A stretch of 64,000 bases of DNA from JBGPQJ01 sp963709295 (GTDB lineage: Bacteria; Chloroflexota; Anaerolineae; Anaerolineales; Villigracilaceae), in assembly GCA_963709295.1 (NCBI GenBank), contig CAVPVW010000004.1, forward strand, positions 310,001 to 374,000, in the 5' to 3' direction. The notes beneath the pieces are model-generated. The model saw only the letters and a list, made by a program, of their open reading frames with translations. It was not told the origin of the DNA and searched no databases. This document shows positions 1-8,039 of the stretch, piece by piece. A program made the translations under genes and the position numbers. Every line of letters starts with the position of its first letter. The first letter of the stretch is position 1.

Positions 1-62
1 GGAAATGGATCAAAGGATGATGTCTGGACGGGTTCATTTTCATTGTTCTTTGCGGCGTTCAT
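1..62 (-). CDS. Start of an unidentified gene downstream of leuA (cut by window edge)
   Basis: Only the first 20 codons are inside the window (begins MNAAKNNENEP). The ATG at 62 follows an AAGGAG ribosome binding site by 6 bases and lies 23 bases after the leuA stop, so it is probably the last visible member of the ilv-leu operon. A further leucine gene would fit the context, but the visible residues are too few and too low in complexity to identify the protein. Confidence 0.5.
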   Translation of the reverse strand, partial: MNAAKNNENEPVQTSSFDPF

Positions 63-85
63 GGTGTTCTCCTTTTTGAATGGGT

Positions 86-1717
86 TTATCCCAGCATGAC
101 TCCATAATCATGCTGGAGGATTTCAGAGCTTTCAGTTTGGGCGACGATCAGCTTGTTGAGCGCGGCCAGATAGGCCTTCGCACTGGCGACGATGATGTCG
201 GTGTCTGCGCCGTGACCGCCAAAGACGCGCGCATAGCTGGTCTCCTTCTGGGCATCCATTTTACTGATGGCTTCCTTCGGCTGGACGCGGACGGTCACCT
301 CGCCGAGCGCGTCGATGCCTTCGGTGATGGCATGGATGTTGAACTCGAGCAGGGTGGCGGGGACCTTCACGATGGCGTCGATGGCCTTGTAGGTGGCGTC
401 CACCGGGCCGGTGCCGACGTTGGCGTGGGTATGTATCTTGCCGTCGGGGCCGCGCAGCCGGATGGTGGCTGTGGGCATTCCCATCGTCCCGCATGCAACT
501 TGCAGGCCGTCGAGCGCGTAAATATCGCGCGGGCGGTAGAACTCATCAGCAATAAGCGCTTCCAGGTCGAGGTCGGTGATGACCTTCTTGCGGTCGGCTA
601 GCTCCTTGAAGCGCGCAAACGCCTTGTCGAGCTCCACTTCATCGAGTGAATGTCCCATTTCAGCCAGGCGGGCGCGCAGGGCATGCCGGCCGCTGTGCTT
701 GCCAAGCACCAACCTGGATTGGTTGACACCCACATCCTCGGGCTTCATGATCTCGTAGGTCTGGTTGTTCTTGAGCATGCCGTCCTGGTGGATGCCGGCT
801 TCGTGAGCGAAGGCATTCGCGCCGACGATCGCCTTGTTCGGCTGGACCACGATGCCGGTGTAGTTGCTGACCAGTTTGCTGACCCGGCTGATCTGGGTTG
901 TATCGATCCCGGTCTCCAGCCCAAAAAAAGGACGGCGGGTCTTGAGTGTCATGACCACTTCCTCGAGCGAGGTGTTACCCGCCCGCTCACCGATGCCGTT
1001 GATGGTCACTTCGGCCTGGCGTGCCCCGGCCTGGATGCCTGCCAGCGCATTGGCGGTTGCCAGTCCAAGGTCGTCGTGGGTGTGAACTGAAACGGTCACG
1101 TTTTCAATTCCGGGCACATTCTTCATGATTCCCGAAATCAGCGCACCGAATTCGTCGGGCGTTGTGTAGCCTACGGTGTCGGGGATGTTGAGCGTGGTGG
1201 CGCCCGCTTTGATGGCCTCAGCCAGCACCACGTACAGGAAATCCGGATCGGAACGCCCGGCGTCCTCGGGGCTGAACTCCACATCCGCGCACAGGCTCTT
1301 TGCATAACCGACCATTTCGCGCACGCGTTCCACCACCTCCTCGGGATCCATCTTGAGCTTGAACTTCATGTGGATGGGGGAGGTCGCCAAAAAAGTGTGC
1401 AGGCGGGGATGGGACGCACCTTTGACCGCTTCCCAGGCCCTGTCGATATCGTTCTTGTTGGCGCGCGCCAGCCCGGCAATCACCGGGACTTTGGCATTGG
1501 GATCACCCTTTTGCGGGTTGCCCACTTCATTGGCGATTCGCCTGACGGCTTCAAGGTCATCGGGCGAGGCGGCTGGGAATCCGGCTTCGATGATGTCCAC
1601 ACCCATGCGCGCGAGCGAACGGGCGACCTCCAGCTTTTCAGCCGAAGTCATGGTCGCGCCGGGAGATTGCTCGCCGTCGCGCAGCGTGGTGTCGAACAAC
1701 TTCACATAATTACTCAT
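86..1717 (-). CDS. leuA: 2-isopropylmalate synthase
   Basis: Condenses acetyl-CoA with 2-oxoisovalerate, the first committed step of leucine synthesis. The 543-residue protein opens with the family signature TTLRDGEQSPG (about residues 10-20), carries the metal-binding HTHDDLGLA (about 212-220) and NGIGERAGN (about 240-248) motifs, and ends with a region of about 150 residues that matches the size of the leucine-sensing LeuA dimer domain. Full length for the long, feedback-controlled type. The start is set by GGAG eight bases before ATG and by the immediate family motif. It is the fifth gene of the operon, 35 bases after ilvC, and shares the attenuated promoter upstream of ilvD. Confidence 0.96.
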   Translation of the reverse strand: MSNYVKLFDTTLRDGEQSPGATMTSAEKLEVARSLARMGVDIIEAGFPAASPDDLEAVRRIANEVGNPQKGDPNAKVPVIAGLARANKNDIDRAWEAVKGASHPRLHTFLATSPIHMKFKLKMDPEEVVERVREMVGYAKSLCADVEFSPEDAGRSDPDFLYVVLAEAIKAGATTLNIPDTVGYTTPDEFGALISGIMKNVPGIENVTVSVHTHDDLGLATANALAGIQAGARQAEVTINGIGERAGNTSLEEVVMTLKTRRPFFGLETGIDTTQISRVSKLVSNYTGIVVQPNKAIVGANAFAHEAGIHQDGMLKNNQTYEIMKPEDVGVNQSRLVLGKHSGRHALRARLAEMGHSLDEVELDKAFARFKELADRKKVITDLDLEALIADEFYRPRDIYALDGLQVACGTMGMPTATIRLRGPDGKIHTHANVGTGPVDATYKAIDAIVKVPATLLEFNIHAITEGIDALGEVTVRVQPKEAISKMDAQKETSYARVFGGHGADTDIIVASAKAYLAALNKLIVAQTESSEILQHDYGVMLG

Positions 1718-1752
1718 AAAAGAATCTCCAGTAAATCAGTCTTCCAATAACG

Positions 1753-2805
1753 CTATTTCTTCCAATTCTCCGGTCTCAGCGACCGTACCGCGGCGCCTGC
1801 CTGCCACATTTCAGAATCACGGATCGCGGCGAGTTCCTTTTCCAACCCCTCCCGGTAATCGGGGCGGGAGTTGGCTTCCAGCGTGATGCGCGCTTCGTTG
1901 CCGGTTTCCACGCTGCGATACAGGTCGGTGAACACCGGGGCCACCGCATCACGGAACCTGCCCTTCCAGTCGAGCGCGCCGCGCTGGGCGGTGGTGGAAC
2001 AGTTGGCGTACATCCAGTCCATGCCATTTTTTCCTACGAGGCGAATGAGGGACTGGGTGAGTTCCTCGACGGTTTCATTGAACGCTTCGGACGGGCTGTG
2101 GCCGTGCTTACGCAGTTCGTTGTATTGGGCTTCCATCACACCGGCCAGCGCGCCCATCAGGATTCCGCGCTCCCCGGTCAGATCGCTGTAGACTTCGCGT
2201 TTGAAGGTGGTCGGGAAAAGGTACCCTGCGCCAATGGCGATTCCCAGCGCGAGGGTCCGCTCGGTGGCATGCCCGGTGTAATCCTGGTGAACGGCGAAAC
2301 TGGCGTTGATCCCCGACCCGTCCAGGTAATTCTCGCGCACGCTGCGCCCCGAACCTTTGGGTGCGACCAGGGCCACATCCACATGCGGTGGGGGAATGAC
2401 ACCGGTGTCCTCCTTGAAGGTCACCGAGAAACCATGGGAGAAATACAGCATATCGCCTTCGTTCAAACACTCAACGATTTTTGGCCACTGTGACCGCTGC
2501 CCGGCATCCGACAGTAAATATTGAATGACCGTCCCGCGCTCGGCGGCCTGCTCGACCGAAAAAAGCGTCTCGCCCGGGACCCAGCCATCGGCAACGGCTT
2601 TATCCCAGTTGGAGGTTCCCTCGCGCTGCCCGACGATGACCTTGATCCCGTTGTCGCGCATGTTCATGGCCTGGGCAGGACCCTGCACGCCATAGCCAAG
2701 CACCGCCACGGTTTCGTTTTTCAGCACCTCGCGCGCCTTTTCCAGCGGGAATTCCTCGCGCGTAACCACTTCCTCGACCGTTCCGCCAAAATTAATTTTT
2801 GCCAT
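1753..2805 (-). CDS. ilvC: Ketol-acid reductoisomerase (class I size)
   Basis: Rearranges and reduces acetolactate or acetohydroxybutyrate to the dihydroxy acids used for valine and isoleucine. The 350 residues start with a Rossmann domain (GYGVQGPAQA, about residues 38-47), followed by the helical domain carrying the acidic metal-binding residues around SDLTGERGILMG (about 208-219). Length fits the short class I enzymes. The ATG follows CAGGAG. About 108 bases separate it from ilvN, the largest gap in this operon; it contains a weak inverted repeat (AGATCCGT at 2821-2828 with ACGGATCT at 2878-2885) of unknown meaning. Confidence 0.96.
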   Translation of the reverse strand: MAKINFGGTVEEVVTREEFPLEKAREVLKNETVAVLGYGVQGPAQAMNMRDNGIKVIVGQREGTSNWDKAVADGWVPGETLFSVEQAAERGTVIQYLLSDAGQRSQWPKIVECLNEGDMLYFSHGFSVTFKEDTGVIPPPHVDVALVAPKGSGRSVRENYLDGSGINASFAVHQDYTGHATERTLALGIAIGAGYLFPTTFKREVYSDLTGERGILMGALAGVMEAQYNELRKHGHSPSEAFNETVEELTQSLIRLVGKNGMDWMYANCSTTAQRGALDWKGRFRDAVAPVFTDLYRSVETGNEARITLEANSRPDYREGLEKELAAIRDSEMWQAGAAVRSLRPENWKK

Positions 2806-2913
2806 GCCTTCACTCCTGTAAGATCCGTTCAGTAGAAATTAGAGGATCAGAGAGCTGGGAGATTTTTGAGTGTTCATACGGATCTCCATTCTCTCGCCAC
2901 ATTTCTCTGGTTT

Positions 2914-3471
2914 TTAATATTCCGCTAGCCCCAACTCGTCCGTTTCATGCCACCCGTTGCCGTTCGCACCCGGGGTGCGGCGGATGCCCGCGTACGCGCC
3001 GCGCGTCATTGCCACCTGGCCGGTGCGCACCATCTCCATGATGCCGATCGGGCGCAGCAATTCGATCATGCCTTCGATTTTTTCCTCCGTCCCGGTCACC
3101 TCGACGATGACCGAATCGGCCGCCACATCGACGATGCGCGCGCGGAAGATCTCCGCCAGGTTGTTGACCTGGGCACGTTGTTCGGGTGCCGCCTTTACCT
3201 TTATCAGTGCCAGGTCGCGGGCCACGGAGGGCTGCTGGGTGACATCCTGCACGTCGATGACATTGACCAGCTTGTACAGGTTCGCCTCGATCTTGTGAGC
3301 GTCCATGTCGCCGTGGCATTCCACCACGATGGTCATGCGCGAGACATCGGGCTTTTCCGTCCGCCCGACGGCCAGTGATTCAATGTTGAAGTTGCGGCGT
3401 CGAAAAAGCGATGCCACACGGTTCAACACGCCGGGCTTGTTTTCTACGAGGGTAATGAAGGTATATTGCAT
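2914..3471 (-). CDS. ilvN: Acetolactate synthase small (regulatory) subunit
   Basis: Regulatory partner of IlvB that binds valine. The 185-residue protein begins with an ACT domain (TFITLVENKPGVLNRVASLF, residues 4-23), followed by the C-terminal small-subunit domain (VEVTGTEEKIEGMIELLRP, about 123-141). It starts nine bases after the ilvB stop, a spacing that suggests translational coupling of the two subunits. The name ilvH would serve equally well. Confidence 0.95.
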   Translation of the reverse strand: MQYTFITLVENKPGVLNRVASLFRRRNFNIESLAVGRTEKPDVSRMTIVVECHGDMDAHKIEANLYKLVNVIDVQDVTQQPSVARDLALIKVKAAPEQRAQVNNLAEIFRARIVDVAADSVIVEVTGTEEKIEGMIELLRPIGIMEMVRTGQVAMTRGAYAGIRRTPGANGNGWHETDELGLAEY

Positions 3472-3480
3472 GGCTTCCTC

Positions 3481-5175
3481 CTACGGGGTGGCCTTGACCG
3501 GGCGACGGATCATATTATCCAGGGCGGCGCCAGCCGGCACCATCGGGTATACGGCTTCTTCCTGCTCCACGCGGAATTCCAGCACCACGGGTCCTTTCGT
3601 CTTGCGAGCCCATTCGATGGCATCCTTGACGTCCTCGGGCTTTGTGACGAGCCGGGCCGGGACGCCGTGCGCTTCCGCCAGTTTGACGAAGTCCGGGCTG
3701 ACCATGTTCACCGCCGAATAGCGTTTTTCGAAGAAGAACTCCTGCCATTGGCGCACCATGCCCAGGAAGCTGTTGTTCATGATGGCGACCTTGACATTCG
3801 CGCCTTCCTGCACGGCCGTGGTCAGTTCCGCCGCCGTCATCTGGAAGCCGCCATCGCCTGCAACGGTCCAGACTTCCTGGCCTTTATCCGCGAACCAGGC
3901 TCCGATTGCCGAAGGCAGACCGAAACCCATCGTCCCGGCACCGCCCGAGGTGATCCAACGATTGGGTTTATCCAGGAAATAGTATTGCGCGGTCCACATC
4001 TGGTGCTGTCCGACGTCGGTGGTCACGATGGCACCGCCGCCGGTCGCCTCCCAGATATCGCGGACCAGATGGGCAACGTGCAATTTGCCATCCTCGGACC
4101 AGGCCATGATGCTGCGCTGATCGCCTTCCGAGCGCCATTCCGCGATCTGCTGCATCCATTCGTCATGGTCGTACTCATCCACCAGCGGCAGAAGATCCGA
4201 GATGACGGTTTTCAGGTCGCCGACCAGCGGCACATCCACCTGGACATTTTTGTGCAGTTCGGAAGGGTCGATTTCGACATGGATTTTCTTGGCGTTGGGG
4301 GCGTAGGTCTTCAGGGTGCCGGTGACGCGGTCGTCGAAGCGCATCCCAAAAGCCAGCAGCAAATCCGCATTCTGGATGGCCAGGTTGCAGTGTGCTTCGC
4401 CGTGCATGCCCATCATCCCCAGGCTCAGCGGGTGCGAGGCGGGGAACGCGCCTAATCCGAGCAGCGTGCTGGTGACCGGGGTATTGGTCTTGACGGCGAA
4501 ATTCTGCAGGACCTCCTCCGCGCCCGACATCAACACGCCGTGCCCGCATAAAATCACCGGGCGGTTGGCTTTTTCGAGCAGCCTGACGGCCTGCTCCAGC
4601 GATGCCCTGGGCGCATGGGAGGGGGGCTGATAGCCGGCCAGGTGAACCTCCTCGGGGTAAACAAACTCCGCCTTCTCGATCTGCGCATTTTTACAGATGT
4701 CGATCAATACCGGCCCCGGCCGCCCGCTGCGCGCGATGTAAAAGGCCTCCCGCACCACCTCGGCAACCTCGTCGGCGCGGGTTACCAGATAATTGTGCTT
4801 GGTGATGGGCAGGGTAATGCCGGTCACGTCCACTTCCTGGAAGGCGTCCCCGCCGATCAGGTGCGCCGCCACCTGCCCGGTGATGAACACCACCGGGGAC
4901 GAATCCATCATCGCGGTGGCAATTCCGGTCACCAGGTTGGTCGCGCCGGGTCCCGAGGTCGCCATGGCCACGCCGACCTTGCCCGAAGCACGGGCATAAC
5001 CATCCGCCATGTGCGCAGCACCCTGTTCATGCCGCACCAGCACGTGATGGATGGGGTAGTTGAGCATGGCATCGTAGATCGGCATGTTCGCACCGCCGGG
5101 GTATCCGAAGACCACATCCACGCCTTCGCGCACCAGGCATTCCCACATTATTTCTGCACCACTAAGTTTCATCAT
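3481..5175 (-). CDS. ilvB: Acetolactate synthase large (catalytic) subunit
   Basis: Thiamine-diphosphate enzyme joining two pyruvates, or pyruvate and 2-oxobutyrate. The 564 residues show the N-terminal pyrimidine-binding domain with the catalytic glutamate in VRHEQGAAHMADGYARASG (about 47-65), a central FAD/transhydrogenase-type domain, and the C-terminal pyrophosphate-binding GDGGFQMT...NN motif (about 443-467). Full length. GGAGCG stands upstream of two adjacent ATG codons (MMKLSG); the first is used here. It lies 36 bases downstream of ilvD and 9 bases upstream of ilvN. Confidence 0.96.
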   Translation of the reverse strand: MMKLSGAEIMWECLVREGVDVVFGYPGGANMPIYDAMLNYPIHHVLVRHEQGAAHMADGYARASGKVGVAMATSGPGATNLVTGIATAMMDSSPVVFITGQVAAHLIGGDAFQEVDVTGITLPITKHNYLVTRADEVAEVVREAFYIARSGRPGPVLIDICKNAQIEKAEFVYPEEVHLAGYQPPSHAPRASLEQAVRLLEKANRPVILCGHGVLMSGAEEVLQNFAVKTNTPVTSTLLGLGAFPASHPLSLGMMGMHGEAHCNLAIQNADLLLAFGMRFDDRVTGTLKTYAPNAKKIHVEIDPSELHKNVQVDVPLVGDLKTVISDLLPLVDEYDHDEWMQQIAEWRSEGDQRSIMAWSEDGKLHVAHLVRDIWEATGGGAIVTTDVGQHQMWTAQYYFLDKPNRWITSGGAGTMGFGLPSAIGAWFADKGQEVWTVAGDGGFQMTAAELTTAVQEGANVKVAIMNNSFLGMVRQWQEFFFEKRYSAVNMVSPDFVKLAEAHGVPARLVTKPEDVKDAIEWARKTKGPVVLEFRVEQEEAVYPMVPAGAALDNMIRRPVKATP

Positions 5176-5211
5176 TGCGCTCCTCGATTGGTCCGACCGC
5201 TTCTTCAGCGG

Positions 5212-6885
5212 TTAGAAATCCGACCTTAAGACCGCGCCCGTGTCCGCGCTGGTCACAAAATGCGAATACCGTTTAAGCCACTTGCTCGTCACCTTGCTCT
5301 TGAATGGAGACAAAGCGGACAATCTTTTTTGGATGATTTCTCCGCTGAGACGTACGTCCAGTTTCCTGGCTTCCAGGTCAATCTCGACGATGTCTCCGTT
5401 TTCGAGCGCTGCGATCGGACCACCCGCAGCCGCCTCCGGGGAAACGTGCCCGATACAAGCCCCGCGCGTGCCGCCGCTGAAACGCCCGTCGGTGATGAGC
5501 GCGACCTTGTCGCCCAGGCCCTGGCCCATGATCGCAGAGGTGGGCGAGAGCATCTCCTGCATCCCCGGTCCGCCCTTCGGCCCTTCATAACGGACAACGA
5601 CCACATCGCCGGGTTGGACCTGTTTCGCCAGGATTCCCGCCAGGGCGTCATCCTGTGATTCGTAGATTCGAGCCGGACCGGAGAATTTCATCATCCCCGC
5701 ACTGACGCCGCCCACTTTGACGACCGCGCCTTTCGGAGCCAGGTTGCCGAACAGAACAGCCAGCCCGCCGCGTTTCGAATGGGCATTTTCATAACGACGA
5801 ATTACTTCTTCATCCTTGATTTGTGCCCCTTTGATGGATTCCCCCAGGGTCGTTCCTGAAACAGTCATTCTATCGAGATGCAGCATCCCCGTTCCGCGCT
5901 GGACCTCGTTCAAAATCGCCGGGATACCGCCTGCGCGGTGCACATCCTCCATGTGCCATTTCCCTGCCGGGGAGACCTTGCAGATGTGCGGGACTTTGTC
6001 CGCCACGGTATTGATGCGGGAAAGCGGATAATCCACTCCGGCTTCATTTGCCAATGCCAGTGTATGCAGCACCGTGTTCGATGAGCCGCCCATTGCCATG
6101 TCCAGTGCAAAGGCATCATCGATCGCCTCGGCGGTCACAATATCGCGTGGTTTGATATCGCGATCCAGGAGCGTCATCACCTGTGTGGCGGCCTTCCTTG
6201 CCAGTGCCTCGCGCTCATCCGTTTTCGCCAGTGCGGAGCCATTGAAGGGCAGCGCCAGTCCGATGGCTTCCATCAGGCAGTTCATCGAGTTGGCGGTGAA
6301 CATCCCGGAGCACGACCCGCACGATGGGCAGGCAAATCTTTCCAGGGTGGTCAATCGCTTCTCATCGATTTTTCCCGCCGAGAACGCCCCCACACCTTCG
6401 AAAACCGAGATCAGATCGAGCGTTTCCCCCTCGGGCGTTTTCCCCGCTGCCATCGCCCCGCCGCTGACAAAAATCGTCGGGATGTTGACGCGCATCGCCG
6501 CCAGCAGCATTCCGGGGACGATCTTGTCGCAGTTCGGGATGCAGACCATCGCGTCAAAGCGGTGGGCTTCGATCATCGTCTCGACACAGTCCGCGATCAA
6601 TTCACGCGATGGCAGCGAATACTTCATGCCCAGGTGCCCCATCGCGATTCCGTCGTCCACGCCGATGGTGTTGAACTCAAAGGGCACACCGCCGGCAGCG
6701 CGCACAGCTTCCTTTACGATTTTTCCGAACTCCTGCAGGTGGACGTGACCGGGAACGATATCGACGTAGGAATTAACAATAGCCACGAAGGGCTTGCTGA
6801 AGTCCTCATCTTTCAATCCCGTTGCGCGCAATAATGCGCGATGGGGTGCCTTGTCGTAGCCTTTCTTGACGGTATCTGAACGCAT
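5212..6885 (-). CDS. ilvD: Dihydroxy-acid dehydratase
   Basis: Iron-sulfur enzyme that dehydrates the dihydroxy acids to the 2-oxo precursors of valine, leucine and isoleucine. At this start the protein is 557 residues, the normal length. It shows cluster cysteines in PNCDKI and PSCGSCSGMFTANSMNC and the C-terminal DGRFSGGTRG motif. An in-frame extension to 6960 exists, but it would read through the terminator hairpin at 6930-6958; the family normally begins MRSD, so ATG 6885 was chosen. It is the first structural gene of the ilv-leu operon, directly behind the attenuator. Confidence 0.95.
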   Translation of the reverse strand: MRSDTVKKGYDKAPHRALLRATGLKDEDFSKPFVAIVNSYVDIVPGHVHLQEFGKIVKEAVRAAGGVPFEFNTIGVDDGIAMGHLGMKYSLPSRELIADCVETMIEAHRFDAMVCIPNCDKIVPGMLLAAMRVNIPTIFVSGGAMAAGKTPEGETLDLISVFEGVGAFSAGKIDEKRLTTLERFACPSCGSCSGMFTANSMNCLMEAIGLALPFNGSALAKTDEREALARKAATQVMTLLDRDIKPRDIVTAEAIDDAFALDMAMGGSSNTVLHTLALANEAGVDYPLSRINTVADKVPHICKVSPAGKWHMEDVHRAGGIPAILNEVQRGTGMLHLDRMTVSGTTLGESIKGAQIKDEEVIRRYENAHSKRGGLAVLFGNLAPKGAVVKVGGVSAGMMKFSGPARIYESQDDALAGILAKQVQPGDVVVVRYEGPKGGPGMQEMLSPTSAIMGQGLGDKVALITDGRFSGGTRGACIGHVSPEAAAGGPIAALENGDIVEIDLEARKLDVRLSGEIIQKRLSALSPFKSKVTSKWLKRYSHFVTSADTGAVLRSDF

Positions 6886-6924
6886 GGCTCTCTCTTTGCT
6901 TCCCGCTTTGATTGGGGTAGGTAC

Positions 6925-6958
6925 AAAAAGAGAGCCGCCCTGTGGTTGGGCGGCTCTC
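6925..6958 (-). terminator. Intrinsic terminator (attenuator) in front of ilvD
   Basis: On the minus strand GAGAGCCGCCC and GGGCGGCTCTC form a perfect 11-bp stem with a 7-base loop (AACCACA), followed at once by TTTTT. It lies between the leader peptide stop and the ilvD start, the position expected for a transcription attenuator rather than for an end-of-operon terminator. Confidence 0.92.
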
Positions 6959-7012
6959 ATGTTCTTCGAGTAGGTGTGTCTACTTTGCTTTCACCTTTGC
7001 CGTCTCAACCAC
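6942..7012 (-). promoter_or_regulatory. Predicted antiterminator pairing of the ilv leader
   Basis: The leader segment GTGGTTGAGACGGC (minus strand, 7012 to 6999) can pair with GCCGCCCAACCAC (6954 to 6942), which is most of the 5' arm plus loop of the terminator. The match is GTGGTTG with CAACCAC (7 bp) and CGGC with GCCG (4 bp) around a small internal loop. The two foldings exclude each other. The 5' strand covers leader codons 25-29, just behind the Ile/Val/Leu-rich stretch, so a ribosome stalled further upstream would leave it free to pair. Seen by eye; no folding energy was calculated. Confidence 0.7.
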
Positions 7013-7084
7013 AATCAGGTCCCTAATAATAAGGACCGACAGAAGAACGACAATAATGGTGATGTAATGCAAATGTGTATACAT
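6980..7084 (-). CDS. Branched-chain amino acid leader peptide (34 aa)
   Basis: A 34-codon ORF starts at the ATG about 15 bases after the predicted transcription start and ends 22 bases before the terminator stem. About half of its codons are Ile, Val or Leu: the peptide contains IIVVLLSVLII (residues 10-20) and DLIVV (22-26). This composition, the position between promoter and attenuator, and the presence of an alternative pairing identify it as a control peptide whose translation senses charged branched-chain tRNAs. No Shine-Dalgarno sequence is evident. The tail (VETAKVKAK) lacks control residues. It is analogous in role to IlvL/IvbL of enteric bacteria, although no sequence homology is claimed. 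Confidence 0.9.
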   Translation of the reverse strand: MYTHLHYITIIVVLLSVLIIRDLIVVETAKVKAK

Positions 7085-7105
7085 GGGCTTTAGGTATTTC
7101 GCTCG

Positions 7106-7133
7106 ATTATAGGCTCTTTCGGAAATAAGTCAA
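7106..7133 (-). promoter_or_regulatory. Promoter of the ilv-leu operon
   Basis: On the minus strand TTGACT (7133-7128) and TATAAT (7111-7106) are separated by 16 bases. The predicted start near 7099 leaves only about 15 bases before the leader ATG. It lies in the 104-bp gap between pheA and the leader. Confidence 0.88.
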
Positions 7134-7188
7134 GGGGTAAATGTGGAATCCGGCAATATCAAAGATGAAAGTTACCTTGAGCGGTGAC

Positions 7189-8004
7189 TCAATTCTCCTC
7201 GAACCGGTGATAACAGCCCAGCACGCGCAGCATGACCGCATACTCGCGGAGATGGTCGAGCGCTTTTGCAGCCTGCGCTTCGTGTTCATCACCGATGAAG
7301 TCAATATAAAATAGATACTCCCAGGGTTTGCCCGCCAGAGGCCGTGATTCTATTTTAGACAGGTCAATGTCACGTAAGGCGAAGACGCTCAACGCTTTGA
7401 ACAAAGCCCCGGGCTGGTTCTTGAGCGTAAACACGATGGATGTTTTGGCAACGCCCTCCGGTCTGACCGGCGTTTGCGCGACGGCAAGGAAACGGGTGTA
7501 GTTCTCGGGGTCATCTTCAATGTCTTCTTCCAGGATTTGCATCCCGTACAGTTCAGCTGCGCGGCGGGAGGCGATTGCCGCGATATCACGTGTTCCCGCA
7601 TCCTTGAGCATTTTTACGCTGCCGGCCGTGTCATAAACCGCCTCGGGTTTGAATCCATGCCTGCGCAAATAATCCGCACACTGGCCGAGCGCCTGGGGAT
7701 GGCTGATGACTTTATGGATATCCGTTGGATGAACGCCCGGCAGGGCGATCAGGCAATGCCGGACCCGCAGGAGATGTTCGCCGGTTATGAACAGGCTATG
7801 ACGCAGCAGCAGGTCATAATTCTGGTGTATGCTACCCGCCAGTGAATTTTCGATGGGGATCAAAGCCGACTCACACACTCCAGAAGAGACTGCCGCGAAA
7901 GCAGCCTCAAACAACTCGCACGGTTTTGATTCCACCGGACCAAAATACTCATAAACAGCCTGTTCGCTGTATGCTCCCGGTTCACCCTGGAAGGCAACCT
8001 TCAT
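7189..8004 (-). CDS. pheA: Prephenate dehydratase
   Basis: Converts prephenate to phenylpyruvate for phenylalanine synthesis. The 271-residue stand-alone protein starts with the family pattern KVAFQGEPGAYSEQA (residues 2-16). It has the catalytic region around TSIVFTLKN (about 189-197, where the usual TSI/TSF threonine occurs) and then an ACT domain (QPGALFKALSVFALRDIDLS, about 198-217) with the ESRP motif that binds phenylalanine. There is no fused chorismate mutase; that step is provided by aroH at the other end of the operon. It is the last gene of the aromatic operon. Confidence 0.95.
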   Translation of the reverse strand: MKVAFQGEPGAYSEQAVYEYFGPVESKPCELFEAAFAAVSSGVCESALIPIENSLAGSIHQNYDLLLRHSLFITGEHLLRVRHCLIALPGVHPTDIHKVISHPQALGQCADYLRRHGFKPEAVYDTAGSVKMLKDAGTRDIAAIASRRAAELYGMQILEEDIEDDPENYTRFLAVAQTPVRPEGVAKTSIVFTLKNQPGALFKALSVFALRDIDLSKIESRPLAGKPWEYLFYIDFIGDEHEAQAAKALDHLREYAVMLRVLGCYHRFEEN

Positions 8005-8039
8005 GCGTTCGCTCCATTCAAGTGATGGTCAGGCACTAT

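Noticed and set aside
6886..6960. N-terminal extension of ilvD
   Set aside because: It would translate the terminator hairpin, and the family starts with MRSD at 6885.
6925..7133. T-box riboswitch before the ilv operon
   Set aside because: No T-box core sequence or specifier-loop layout seen; a translated leader explains the region better.
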